This document shows positions 6,903 through 15,855 of a stretch of 21,333 nt of DNA, in pieces. Under the pieces are notes generated by a model. It saw nothing but the letters and a program-made list of their open reading frames with translations. It did no database searches and had not been told where the DNA came from. The DNA is from CAZXDS01 sp964639525 (GTDB lineage: Bacteria > Bacteroidota > Ignavibacteria > Ignavibacteriales > Melioribacteraceae): assembly GCA_964639525.1 (NCBI GenBank), contig CAZXDS010000034.1, forward strand, positions 1-21,333, in the 5' to 3' direction. How positions within the stretch are numbered: position 1 is the first letter of the stretch; every line of letters starts with the position of its first letter. A program made the position numbers and the translations under genes.

Positions 6903-9710
6903 TTAAAAATTCATACTTAAACCAAATTTGATATTCCTTCTTGTCAAATACCTCGCCGGATTATACGGAAACGGAGAAATAGGAGCTTGAAGATCAGGAA
7001 AACTCGGATTGTTCCAAGACGATGGTGTCGGATCTCCTGTTTCGTAAGCATTTCCTGTAACAGGATTAATTATTGCCGCATTCTTAGTATCTAACAAATT
7101 ATTTATCTCTATATTCAGTGAAAATTTTAGTCCGCCCAAATTAAAATATTTACTGAAATTTAGATCAACATAAAACCAATCATCACCAATTTCGCTAGAT
7201 CTGTTTGCAACATCCGCTATGTATTCCGGCTTGCCGTCAGTACCGTAACTTCCGGTAAATAAATAAGGTGTGTATCTTTTTCCGGATTCATAAAACACAC
7301 GTATGTACAAATTAATATCGTCCAAAATTCCGGGAGCAAGACCAAAAAGCGGATGACCCTTTTCAATATAAAAATTGGCATTTATAGATGCTGTAATCGG
7401 GCGGTCCCAAGAAACAAAAGTTTCTTTAATCGATTCATTCAGATCGCCTCTTAAAATAAGTACACCTTCATCAGCGGATGAACTTTTACCTGTAACAATG
7501 GCATAAGCAAAGTTGGCACTTCCGGTAAACCACTTGCCCATACGCTTTTTATATTCCAATTCAATTCCTCGTGAGCGAGCATAATCAAGATTTGCATAAG
7601 TAATAAATGATTGATTAGCAAACCTTGCACTACTTATTTTTGCCGTACGAGTACGAATGTAATCAAAAATATCTTTGTAATAAGCGGTAATGGTTAAAAC
7701 ATCATTTTGTGAAAAAGAATTTTTTATTCCCAGTTCATACGCAACCGTAGTTTCAGGATTAAGATTGGGATTACCAAATTTTTGAAAAGATGATTGAGCA
7801 TTTGACGGACTTAACTTAGCATAAACAAATTGCGGGCGAGGCCATTTGCTGAAGTGTCCATATGAGAAAAACAAAACCTGGTTATTTGTAATCGGATGTG
7901 AAATACCCAAACGCGGACTAAGTCTTGCTTTAAATCTTCTTCCGCCGAACCAGCCGAAAGTATCCTCTTGATATTTTTTTCGTATTTCATCAGGAATTGT
8001 AACAACATCAGGATTATTAACCGCATCATCAACAAATTTACCGGGAAACCAATAATCCAAACGCAGCCCGAAATTAAGTATCATTCCGCTAAAGTTAATA
8101 TTATCCTGTGCATAAAAAGAACCTTTTGCAGGATGAACTTTATAAACATCATTGTTCAATCCAAGTTCACCAACCCATGGTTTATAAATATCAATCACCT
8201 GCATTTCTTGAAAAACAAGATTAAAGCCCGCTTTGAATTTATTCTTTTCATCAAAAAAACTGGTAATATCTCCTTTAATGGAATATTCATCCACATAATG
8301 ATCATGCCAAGTAAATGGGTTGCCAACATCATAGAATCCGTCGCCGGGGATTACCCCTATTGTATCACTTCCCGTATTAAAATATTCAATTGGAAAATTA
8401 ACAATATCCTTCGGCTCCGTATATTCGCTCCAATTTTTTCCATTAGCATCGGCACGTAAATTTGTAAAATAATGATTGAACTTTAACTCGTAAAAAGTTT
8501 TTGCATTTAATGTGTGGGTCCAACTAATGTTATTAAATGTATTTTGATGTGTAAACGTATTCGCATTATCCAATATTTTTTGAAATATATATTGGTAACC
8601 CGGACTCGGTTCAACAAATTCCAAATTTGACTGTAAAGATTGTGAATTTTGATTTATACTTACCGACTTATTAAACGAATAACGAAGTTTCATTCTCGGG
8701 TTAATTGAATAGGTAACTTTCCCGAGTAGAAAATAATTATTTTCAGCTTTGGGAGCAAACCGACTTCCGTGAAATGTGGAAGAAATAAGCTGCTTTGCCG
8801 TAGGTTTATAATAGCCTTGCGTTAATCCATCGCTTAAGCCTGCATAAAAACTTGTAAAAAAGCTGATTGCCCCCGGAATTTTTATTCCAATTGCCGGAAG
8901 AATATAACTTGTAATAGGCTCAGGTCCTCCAAAATTTGTTTCAACAATGTCTATGTTAAAAATATGATTTGAAGAAGTACTACCAAGCTTATCTGTTTTA
9001 TAAGAAACATATCCCGTATATTTATCGAAACCTTCGCGAGTTGTTACATTAATAATTCCCGATGTAGCTTGTCCGTATTCGGCATTAAAACCACCGGTTA
9101 TTACTTCCGCCTCTTTGATTGAGTTAGCACTAAGTTTTAATCCAAAACCTGTACCGGCAAGCGGATCCTGAACAGACACACCATCAATTAAAAAAGCATT
9201 TTCATAAGAACGACCGCCGCGAATGTGAATGGCATTATCCGATTGGGTTATACCAACCTGCTGTGAAACAATATCTTGGATATTTTCAACAACTGCAACT
9301 TCAATATCTTCGGTTGAAATGGTAACTTTACTTTGAGTTTCTTCAACGTTAACAAGAGGTTTATCACCAATAACAACAACATCCTGATCAAGTGTAAGAG
9401 CGGTTTCAGCTAATTTTACATCAACCGTAGTTGTTTTGTTGGGTAATACATTAGTTCCGGTTACTTTAGTATTTTTGTATCCAATCAAAGAAACTTTAAC
9501 TGTGTATGTTCCCTCGGGAATATGCTTGATTATGTACTTTCCATCAACGTCCGAAGCAGCGCCGAAGTAAGTACCTTCAAGCATAACATTTACACCGGGC
9601 AGAGGTGAACCGGTTTTAACATCGGTGATAACACCTTTTAAATTTCCTTTTTGCTGTGCAAATAAAGCAACCGTTAATAACAAATATATCGCTAAGTATA
9701 ATTTTTTCAT
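6903..9710 (-). CDS. TonB-dependent receptor with regulatory-like N-domain
   Basis: Outer-membrane active transporter of 935 residues. A signal peptide (1-19) is followed by a carboxypeptidase-regulatory-like domain (about 22-105, GVITDVKTGSPLPGVNVML and DVDGKYIIKHIPEGTYTV). Next come a TonB-box-like stretch (about 108-116, DQDVVVIG), a plug domain (about 125-230, IRGGRSYENAFLIDGVSV and FNAEYGQATSGIINV) and a long beta-barrel ending in FGLSMNF with C-terminal Phe. This is the layout of Bacteroidota SusC-like and Oar-like receptors. No SusD-like partner is present: the upstream gene encodes an unrelated lipoprotein whose stop overlaps this start by 4 bp (ATGA), implying translational coupling. 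A GGAA about 7-10 nt upstream may help initiation. The substrate cannot be told from sequence; import of a large ligand or export-related signalling are both possible. Confidence 0.92.
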   Translation of the reverse strand: MKKLYLAIYLLLTVALFAQQKGNLKGVITDVKTGSPLPGVNVMLEGTYFGAASDVDGKYIIKHIPEGTYTVKVSLIGYKNTKVTGTNVLPNKTTTVDVKLAETALTLDQDVVVIGDKPLVNVEETQSKVTISTEDIEVAVVENIQDIVSQQVGITQSDNAIHIRGGRSYENAFLIDGVSVQDPLAGTGFGLKLSANSIKEAEVITGGFNAEYGQATSGIINVTTREGFDKYTGYVSYKTDKLGSTSSNHIFNIDIVETNFGGPEPITSYILPAIGIKIPGAISFFTSFYAGLSDGLTQGYYKPTAKQLISSTFHGSRFAPKAENNYFLLGKVTYSINPRMKLRYSFNKSVSINQNSQSLQSNLEFVEPSPGYQYIFQKILDNANTFTHQNTFNNISWTHTLNAKTFYELKFNHYFTNLRADANGKNWSEYTEPKDIVNFPIEYFNTGSDTIGVIPGDGFYDVGNPFTWHDHYVDEYSIKGDITSFFDEKNKFKAGFNLVFQEMQVIDIYKPWVGELGLNNDVYKVHPAKGSFYAQDNINFSGMILNFGLRLDYWFPGKFVDDAVNNPDVVTIPDEIRKKYQEDTFGWFGGRRFKARLSPRLGISHPITNNQVLFFSYGHFSKWPRPQFVYAKLSPSNAQSSFQKFGNPNLNPETTVAYELGIKNSFSQNDVLTITAYYKDIFDYIRTRTAKISSARFANQSFITYANLDYARSRGIELEYKKRMGKWFTGSANFAYAIVTGKSSSADEGVLILRGDLNESIKETFVSWDRPITASINANFYIEKGHPLFGLAPGILDDINLYIRVFYESGKRYTPYLFTGSYGTDGKPEYIADVANRSSEIGDDWFYVDLNFSKYFNLGGLKFSLNIEINNLLDTKNAAIINPVTGNAYETGDPTPSSWNNPSFPDLQAPISPFPYNPARYLTRRNIKFGLSMNF

Positions 9711-11260
9711 GGTGCGATTCCAAGTTCCTGCATAATTTTTTCAATTAAAGTAGTTATGGTTCCCGGATTTCCTTCACTTTGATCAAGCGGTAATCCGATA
9801 AAGAAGATACTGTTTGTTGCATCAATAAAAGCAATATTCCCCTGTATTTGCGGGCTGTCAAGCTCATATATTTTTCTCGCTAAATTTTCATTCGGTATTA
9901 AATTGCGGACAAAACCAATTGTTGAAGCAGTTTTTAATTCAGGGAAACCGCTTGTTGAATCGCTTTTTACAACTTTTGCACCAGGGAACATAAATGATAA
10001 TGGTTGCGATTTAATATCCGTAATCGGTAAAAAGTTTTGCAAAAGCGGAATGCTAAAATCAAAATTTGCAGACGAATCGACAAAGGTCATTGTAAAAGCA
10101 ATTTTCCCGCCGCCGTTTACATACCCTTGTGTTACAACTGAAGCTACATCAAGGCTTGGAGAATTATCAGAATACCAGAAACAAAAATCAAACAATTTTA
10201 ATGTCTGCAGCATTGTAATATTCGGATAAGGCAGCGATTCATTTTCCAAATCGAAAACATCAAATTTACCGCTTAAACTCCCACTAAAGATTGAGTTAAA
10301 TTTATCATTGTAAAAATCAGCGGTACTGCTTCCGCCTTCAAAATCATCAAATATAATAATATTTCCTTTGGGCTTTTTAACAAACCAATTACGTGTTGTA
10401 TCCGGCAAAGCAACAAATGGTAAACTTGCACCTGAAATATCAACAGCTTGAACATAAATTCTGTTGTTATCATTTAACTTCAAATTTGTTAAGTGCCGTG
10501 CAAAAATATTATTTTCATTTCCGGCTATTAGTATTTCCATTTCAGGATTTGTACTGCTCAAATCCGCTACTCTTAATGTAACAATGCGGGTATTACCGGG
10601 AAGCTGCACAAACGATGACGTATCGTTGAGAGCAATGTTTATTTGTACAATTGAATTATCACCGTCAAGATCGCTTGCATTCCAGCCGACTGTTATTACA
10701 GGAAATGATTCCAAAGGAAGAGAACTTTCTTTATTCCATTCAACAACCGGAGCGGAGTTTTTAATCGGGAATTTTAATTGTGCCGGTGTCGGGTCAATGC
10801 CACCAATATCGTAATATTTTTCACCTTCGTCATAGACTCCGTTATTGTTAGCATCAACAAACGGCTCGGCACCAAAATTAATATTATTTTTTGTTACGGA
10901 ATTATCATATTTGCCGTTACCGGAATTATCAACAGCCATTATTTTGAAAATATAGGTCGTATCGGAAGTACCGATAGGCAAAGAAAATGTGCTGTCATTT
11001 GAAGTTGTAAAGCTCCAACTATTATCCAAACCTTCCCATTGGAAATAGTATCCGATTACAAGACCGTCAGGGTCATCACTCCACCAATGAACCTGAAGTT
11101 GACTTTTCTGCTGGGCAATTGTACTATCCGGGAAAAGAGAAATAAACGTGTTTGGTGCTTTATTCTCATTTGGAGTAACCGGCGAATTATCACTACACGA
11201 TAAAATCACAGTCAATAATAAAAATATTATTAAGCTATTTGCTATTTGCTTTACTGTCAT
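9707..11260 (-). CDS. Lipoprotein with Ig-like and Rossmann-like domains
   Basis: Predicted lipoprotein of 517 residues; lipobox ILSC with Cys22. Residues 35-125 resemble a fibronectin/Ig-like domain (WWSDDPDGLVIGYYFQWEG, TSDTTYIFKIMAVDNSGNG). Residues 136-147 (DANNNGVYDEGE) form an EF-hand/dockerin-like calcium loop. A second Ig-like part follows (about 170-290). The C-terminal 299-517 opens with a hydrophobic strand (GNIIIFDDF) and contains DVFDLEN, LFDFCFWYSDN and VTQGYVNGGGKIAFTM. That pattern recalls class I glutamine-amidotransferase-like (Rossmann) domains, here without an obvious catalytic Cys-His pair; this is inference. First gene of the receptor operon, with its TGA overlapping the receptor ATG. 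No Shine-Dalgarno is seen before its ATG (ATTAAATAAGTAATG). Likely a surface partner of the receptor, taking the place SusD would have. Confidence 0.85.
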   Translation of the reverse strand: MTVKQIANSLIIFLLLTVILSCSDNSPVTPNENKAPNTFISLFPDSTIAQQKSQLQVHWWSDDPDGLVIGYYFQWEGLDNSWSFTTSNDSTFSLPIGTSDTTYIFKIMAVDNSGNGKYDNSVTKNNINFGAEPFVDANNNGVYDEGEKYYDIGGIDPTPAQLKFPIKNSAPVVEWNKESSLPLESFPVITVGWNASDLDGDNSIVQINIALNDTSSFVQLPGNTRIVTLRVADLSSTNPEMEILIAGNENNIFARHLTNLKLNDNNRIYVQAVDISGASLPFVALPDTTRNWFVKKPKGNIIIFDDFEGGSSTADFYNDKFNSIFSGSLSGKFDVFDLENESLPYPNITMLQTLKLFDFCFWYSDNSPSLDVASVVTQGYVNGGGKIAFTMTFVDSSANFDFSIPLLQNFLPITDIKSQPLSFMFPGAKVVKSDSTSGFPELKTASTIGFVRNLIPNENLARKIYELDSPQIQGNIAFIDATNSIFFIGLPLDQSEGNPGTITTLIEKIMQELGIAP

Positions 11261-11354
11261 TACTTATTTAATTAAAATTATAAAAAAAATTATATTACTT
11301 CCTTTTTAATTTATTCGGTATAAATAGTTCTGTTTTGTTTTACATAAAATTCTA

Positions 11355-11380
11355 ATGGAACCGACAACTGCCGGTTCCAT
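11355..11380 (-). terminator. Hairpin after the OB-fold T9SS gene
   Basis: ATGGAACCG and CGGTTCCAT form perfect 9-bp arms with an 8-nt loop, starting 10 nt past the TAA of the 697-residue gene on the minus strand. The following TAGAATTTTATG is only moderately T-rich, so it is a probable but not ideal terminator. It separates this unit from the receptor operon. Confidence 0.6.
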
Positions 11381-11390
11381 AAAAATTATT

Positions 11391-13484
11391 TTATTTTAAA
11401 AGAATCATTTTCTTAACCGATACAAATTGTCCTGCTGAAATTCTGTAAAAATAAATTCCACTCGTTAATGAAGATGCATCAAATTGAACTTGATGACTAC
11501 CGGCACTTATTTCTTTATTTAGCAATTGAGAAACTTCTTCACCAAGCACGTTATAAATTTTTAATGTTACAAAATTATTTTGAGGCAAAGTAAATTCAAT
11601 TGTTGTACTTGGGTTAAACGGATTTGGATAGTTTTGTTTAAGTCCAAATTTTAACGGAGTAATGTTTTCATCATTTACATCAGTTACCCAACCAACAAAA
11701 TCTTCGTTTGTACGTGGAATTAATTTGTAATTACCAAATGAGTAATTAAGGATTCCGGTTAAACTGCTAAAAGTATTCCAAGTAAAGATTCTAAATGGAG
11801 AATCATCAAGCGAAGCATTCCAATCATTATTGTAATCATTATTTCCGTCTTGTAGCTCAACACGTGTAGAAACACCGCCATTATCGGCAACTAACATTTC
11901 ACCAAAATTTCTGCTGCCTCCGGAGCCTTCATCATTACCCGCATTTCCATCGGCATTTTCATCGGTAACTGTAATGTTTGAATATGTAATAAGTACACTT
12001 TCCCATTGCTCTGCAGAAAGATCACCATCGCTTAAATCGGCAACATCGGACGTGGGAACAATAGTCGGACTTGGAACAGAACCAGTACCATTTACAACTA
12101 CGGACGTTGGCGTATCCAAATTTTCAATACGCGTAAAACTATGGAACTCATAAGCATTACCTGTTACCGTAACATCGTCTCCAACTTTCAGTTTGAGTAC
12201 TTCAGTTCCAAAAACTTGAATTCCGCTCCAAGGACCTTCGCCGTTTTGAATAAAAACTTCACCGCCTGCTGCAGTTACTGTTGATGAATCTGCCGTAACA
12301 ATACCGCTTACTGTAACCTCATAATTGTTATAGCCGCTCCAGCCGCCGCCAAACGGATTACGCTGAACATCCTGAATTGTTAAAGGCCTATCTAAAACAT
12401 AATAGAAATAAACATTTTTAACAGTATCAAATGGATTTGTTGCAATATTTCCATCATTATCAACAGCTTCAACATAATAAGAAACAAGTGAAGAATCACT
12501 TTGTGCAGGGATATTTCCTACAAAAGTGTTTCCGGCACTGAGAATCATTTCATCAACTTGGTCAGCTCCGCCATTTACACTGTAATGTAAATTTGCTACA
12601 TCCACAATTCCATCGGCATCCAGAATATCAGCTGAAATTTGAACACCTTCACCAAAACCAACTGTTCCTTTATCTCTAGTAACATTTGAAATATTTGGAG
12701 GAGTAGCTCCCAATACAAGATCATTAGGATAAATAGGATCTATAATAAACCAGCCCCCGTCAAGATTAGTTCTCGTTTCAATTACTCCGCGAATAGACTG
12801 AATTAATGTACCTGGCAATGGCGGTGAAATGCGGGTTCTGTAGTAATCGGAAACATTTCCGGTATAGATAACCGAATTATTTGCATCAACAATTCCAAAA
12901 CTCCCAGAACCAAGAGAGACCAAATCTGTAGCAATTACATTTTGAATTTCAACATAAACGCCTTCCCACTTTTCCGCGAGATAATTTGGATCTGTTGTAC
13001 CTGTTGCCACAAGTGAATCTAATGTTAATAAAACAGGTTGAGGTCTTGTACCAAAACTAATAACATCCTGAGGTTGAAAATCGATTAAATTAAATTGTGT
13101 TGTTGTAAAATATTCACCAACAACTCCGGTACACCTTACAACCATACCTGTATCAAGCACGGCAAATGCGGAAGAACCATTAACATCACGAACTTCTATT
13201 CCACCCCATTCAGGATGATCTTGATCTTGAAGAAAAATTGAAGGCGCCCCAGCATGTAAAATCACACCGCTGTCAGGACTTGCTCCAAAATACGGTGAAT
13301 TCATCACTACGCCGATAACGGTAACTGTATCACCAACTAATGGTGATGGACTATCGTGAGGCGGGTTTAATAACTGATCGTTTGTTTGAAATTGTATATC
13401 TTTTATTGTTACCTCGGGATAAGTCTGAGCTAATAACTGAATGGACAATAAAAGAAAACTTAAAACTAATAATTTGATTTTCAT
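11391..13484 (-). CDS. T9SS cargo with OB-fold-like domains
   Basis: Secreted protein of 697 residues with a signal peptide (1-20, QLLAQ). OB-fold-like region 1 spans about 48-245 (GDTVTVIGVV, SIFLQDQDHPEWGGIEV, and the later EKWEGVYVEIQNV). An Ig-like segment lies at about 260-350. OB-fold-like region 2 spans about 386-600 (YEVTVSGIVTAD, GEVFIQNGEGPWSGIQV, KVGDDVTVTGNAYEF, EQWESVLITYSNITV). The type A T9SS sorting domain is at about 610-697 (QNYPNPFNPSTTIEF, ending KKMILLK). The OB parts resemble the YhcR/ExeM-type OB fold found in extracellular nucleases, but no nuclease core is present. AGGAG lies 6 nt before the ATG, and the gene starts 27 bp after the neighbouring T9SS cargo gene, so they are probably co-transcribed. 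Nucleic-acid binding outside the cell is a hypothesis. Confidence 0.9.
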   Translation of the reverse strand: MKIKLLVLSFLLLSIQLLAQTYPEVTIKDIQFQTNDQLLNPPHDSPSPLVGDTVTVIGVVMNSPYFGASPDSGVILHAGAPSIFLQDQDHPEWGGIEVRDVNGSSAFAVLDTGMVVRCTGVVGEYFTTTQFNLIDFQPQDVISFGTRPQPVLLTLDSLVATGTTDPNYLAEKWEGVYVEIQNVIATDLVSLGSGSFGIVDANNSVIYTGNVSDYYRTRISPPLPGTLIQSIRGVIETRTNLDGGWFIIDPIYPNDLVLGATPPNISNVTRDKGTVGFGEGVQISADILDADGIVDVANLHYSVNGGADQVDEMILSAGNTFVGNIPAQSDSSLVSYYVEAVDNDGNIATNPFDTVKNVYFYYVLDRPLTIQDVQRNPFGGGWSGYNNYEVTVSGIVTADSSTVTAAGGEVFIQNGEGPWSGIQVFGTEVLKLKVGDDVTVTGNAYEFHSFTRIENLDTPTSVVVNGTGSVPSPTIVPTSDVADLSDGDLSAEQWESVLITYSNITVTDENADGNAGNDEGSGGSRNFGEMLVADNGGVSTRVELQDGNNDYNNDWNASLDDSPFRIFTWNTFSSLTGILNYSFGNYKLIPRTNEDFVGWVTDVNDENITPLKFGLKQNYPNPFNPSTTIEFTLPQNNFVTLKIYNVLGEEVSQLLNKEISAGSHQVQFDASSLTSGIYFYRISAGQFVSVKKMILLK

Positions 13485-13511
13485 CTTGTTCTCCTACTAA
13501 TTTACTTTGTG

Positions 13512-15587
13512 TTATTTAATTATTAAAAATTTACCTGTTTTAATATTACCTGTCTGTTTGTCTTCAACAGTAAATAAATATAAACCGGATGCAACTGCCT
13601 GCTGATTATCCGATAAAACATCCCAAGCATGTTCTCCACCGGACATTATCTGCGAGTTATCTTGTGAAAATACTTCAAACCATCTTACATCCGAACCGTT
13701 ACTAGATTGATTATGATCAATTCGTTTTACCAAATCACCGGACAACGTATAGATTGAAATTTCACATTCTGCAGGAAGGTTATAAAAATATATTTTTCTT
13801 AATCGTTCTGAATTCCCGTCCCAAACAGCACTGCCGTAGTATGGATTCGGATAAACCCCAACTTTAACATTATTGTCGGAGGTTGCCGGCGTGCCCGGTA
13901 AAACCCTGCTAATACCTGCTAATTTACTTGATTCCAAACTTGTAAGCCCGTTTGTCGGATCACCTTCGTCAAATGCCGTAACTGAAAATAGATATTGCCA
14001 ACCGTTAAGCAAGTTATCAAACTCAAATTTATAGTAATATTTTGTCGTATCATTTGGGAAAGTTTTGGGCGTATCTAATTTAATAAATGATGGGAACCCC
14101 GTATCAAACCCAATATTATTCACACTGTCAAATTCAGCCGCCGTTTCTAATGAATTTAGAATATCAATACTGCTTACTAAATCGAAACCGGCATTTGTTC
14201 TGTAAATACGGTACCCTTCAAAATCTTTTTTACCGGAAATCGGATCGACTGAAGACTCGGCACGTTTATCCCAATAAACAGTTGTTTTGTTACTTTCAGG
14301 AACAACTTTTACACGCGGAGATTTTGGAGGAGAAGGTAAAATATATCGAGTTAATTTACCGTCACCGTTTGAATCTTCACCGGGGTCTAAAATACCGTTT
14401 CCGTTTTTATCTTCACCACGATAAGCTCGAATTGCCCAGCCTGCGTTTTCGTATAAATTTTCTCTCTGAAATTTCGTATCCAATGCCGCCGGATCATTTC
14501 CTTTTTTATTGGCACAAACAATTGCAAAAGTAATATTTATTGAATCGCCGGGAGCAATGCTTTTGTAATCACCCGCAGTTAAAAGTATTGAGCGATTACT
14601 TGCCGTTTTAAGATCAGCCGGATTTATACCCGAGCCATATCTGTTGCTTCCACCGAAAAATCCCTGCATTTTTTTATAACGCTCAACATCATCCTGAGGA
14701 GAAAAGAAATTTACGTTTGTAGTATTTCGAAATTGCCAGTTAACATAATTAACACTATCAACAGAAACAGATGATCCGAGATACTGAATTCCGACGTAGC
14801 TGTTCGAGAAACCCGGATCGCCGTCAACATCAAATTCATAAGCAAGATGAAGAGAATCAGTATAACCGTTTCCACCATGTGTAAAAAAGCCACCGGTTCG
14901 AGGGGAGGTTACAACAGTGTTTCGCACTACTGCATCAGTCCAAAGCCCTACATAAACACTATCAATATATTTATTTGAAACGTTTTTTATCCAATAATTC
15001 ATAATCACAAAAAAATCTGCGAAGGGAAAATTCCATGCATAAGTTTCTTGGTGAACTGCAAGACCAAGAGGATGATGCAACAAAATCGGTTCACCGTTAG
15101 AAAGAGTAGAATTGCTATCTACATAATCCATTAAAAAATCCTGGTGAGAAATTGCTTCTGGTTTAAAGAATTTAGAATCGGATAAGGAAGACCGTTCTTT
15201 TACGAAAGAACCTTGTGCATTAGTAAACTCAAGTCCGGAGCCACGTTGAGAAGCAGAGGAAAAATCTATAATTCCCGTAGAAACAAAAGGACCGTTTTTA
15301 TTATTTCCAAGAGAATCATCGCTGATAAAACCGCCTACCCACAATCCTCCATCGTATATGTGCTCAATTCCACTTCCAAGCGGATACTCGCACGACGGTT
15401 GCTCCGGCCACAAACTAAATCCATGTCCATAACTACCAAAGTTAGTAACAGTCAAACCAATATTACCAACATTGGTATATTTTGAATTGTCATCATCTGA
15501 AATCTTTGATAGAGATTTAATATTTTGTGAATTGGCTGCTGAAGCAGAAAACAATAAAGATGCAATAATTAGTAAAAAATTTTTCAT
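13512..15587 (-). CDS. Large secreted protein with T9SS-type C-terminus
   Basis: Secreted protein of 691 residues. I start it at the ATG at 15587, because this gives a clean signal peptide (MKNFLLIIASLLFSASAANSQ). The frame is open for 12 more codons to a TTG at 15623, but that adds a charged stretch before the signal. The N-terminal 400 residues hold no family I can name (GHGFSLWPEQPSCEYPLG, IYDGGLWVGG). A calcium-loop-like DKNGNGILDPGEDSNGDG lies near 393-410. A fibronectin-III-like part follows (about 420-555, TVYWDKRAE, DFEGYRIYR). The C-terminal 578-691 (VGVYPNPYYGSAVWDG, ISIYTLSGDLVKRI, ASGLYLFTVEDKQTGNIKTGKFLIIK) is a variant T9SS sorting domain. No Shine-Dalgarno is visible. It is upstream of, and probably co-transcribed with, the OB-fold cargo gene. 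Surface structural or adhesive role is inference. Confidence 0.88.
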   Translation of the reverse strand: MKNFLLIIASLLFSASAANSQNIKSLSKISDDDNSKYTNVGNIGLTVTNFGSYGHGFSLWPEQPSCEYPLGSGIEHIYDGGLWVGGFISDDSLGNNKNGPFVSTGIIDFSSASQRGSGLEFTNAQGSFVKERSSLSDSKFFKPEAISHQDFLMDYVDSNSTLSNGEPILLHHPLGLAVHQETYAWNFPFADFFVIMNYWIKNVSNKYIDSVYVGLWTDAVVRNTVVTSPRTGGFFTHGGNGYTDSLHLAYEFDVDGDPGFSNSYVGIQYLGSSVSVDSVNYVNWQFRNTTNVNFFSPQDDVERYKKMQGFFGGSNRYGSGINPADLKTASNRSILLTAGDYKSIAPGDSINITFAIVCANKKGNDPAALDTKFQRENLYENAGWAIRAYRGEDKNGNGILDPGEDSNGDGKLTRYILPSPPKSPRVKVVPESNKTTVYWDKRAESSVDPISGKKDFEGYRIYRTNAGFDLVSSIDILNSLETAAEFDSVNNIGFDTGFPSFIKLDTPKTFPNDTTKYYYKFEFDNLLNGWQYLFSVTAFDEGDPTNGLTSLESSKLAGISRVLPGTPATSDNNVKVGVYPNPYYGSAVWDGNSERLRKIYFYNLPAECEISIYTLSGDLVKRIDHNQSSNGSDVRWFEVFSQDNSQIMSGGEHAWDVLSDNQQAVASGLYLFTVEDKQTGNIKTGKFLIIK

Positions 15588-15782
15588 ATATATTTTAATT
15601 ATTAATATTAGTTTGCTTTTCAAAAATTAGGGTGTGTAAATTACATCTATTGTTTTCAAAATACAAATTAATTACAGTGCAAATAAATATCCTGAATTGT
15701 TACAATTGTGTTTCAATCTCTTATTTACCATAAATGGAATTATTTGTATTAATTGTTCGGTTAGACTACTGTTAAAACCGAT

Positions 15783-15808
15783 ATGCCCTCTCCAAAAAGA
15801 GAGGGCAT
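15783..15808 (-). terminator. Strong hairpin after the BNR T9SS gene
   Basis: ATGCCCTCTC and GAGAGGGCAT are perfect 10-bp arms with loop CAAAAA, 47 nt past the TAA/TGA-side end of the 908-residue gene on the minus strand. A-rich sequence precedes it and TATCGGTTTT follows on the minus strand; the better T-run is on the plus strand. It probably ends the minus-strand unit and may act in both directions. Confidence 0.65.
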
Positions 15809-15855
15809 AATTTTTAAAATCGGCAAACCGGTTAAGAACTTGATAATACACTTTT

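Noticed and set aside
7968..8459. Plus-strand open frame of 163 codons opposite the TonB receptor gene
   Set aside because: It lies wholly within a clear receptor gene, has no ribosome site or recognisable domain, and its basic, Ile-rich composition is typical of an antisense shadow.
14087..14533. Plus-strand open frame of 148 codons opposite the 691-residue T9SS cargo
   Set aside because: Basic, aromatic-rich composition with no domain; antisense shadow of a well-supported secreted protein.
15588..15623. N-terminal extension of the 691-residue gene to a TTG start
   Set aside because: The internal ATG at 15587 gives a normal signal peptide; the extension adds 12 residues before it and has no ribosome site.
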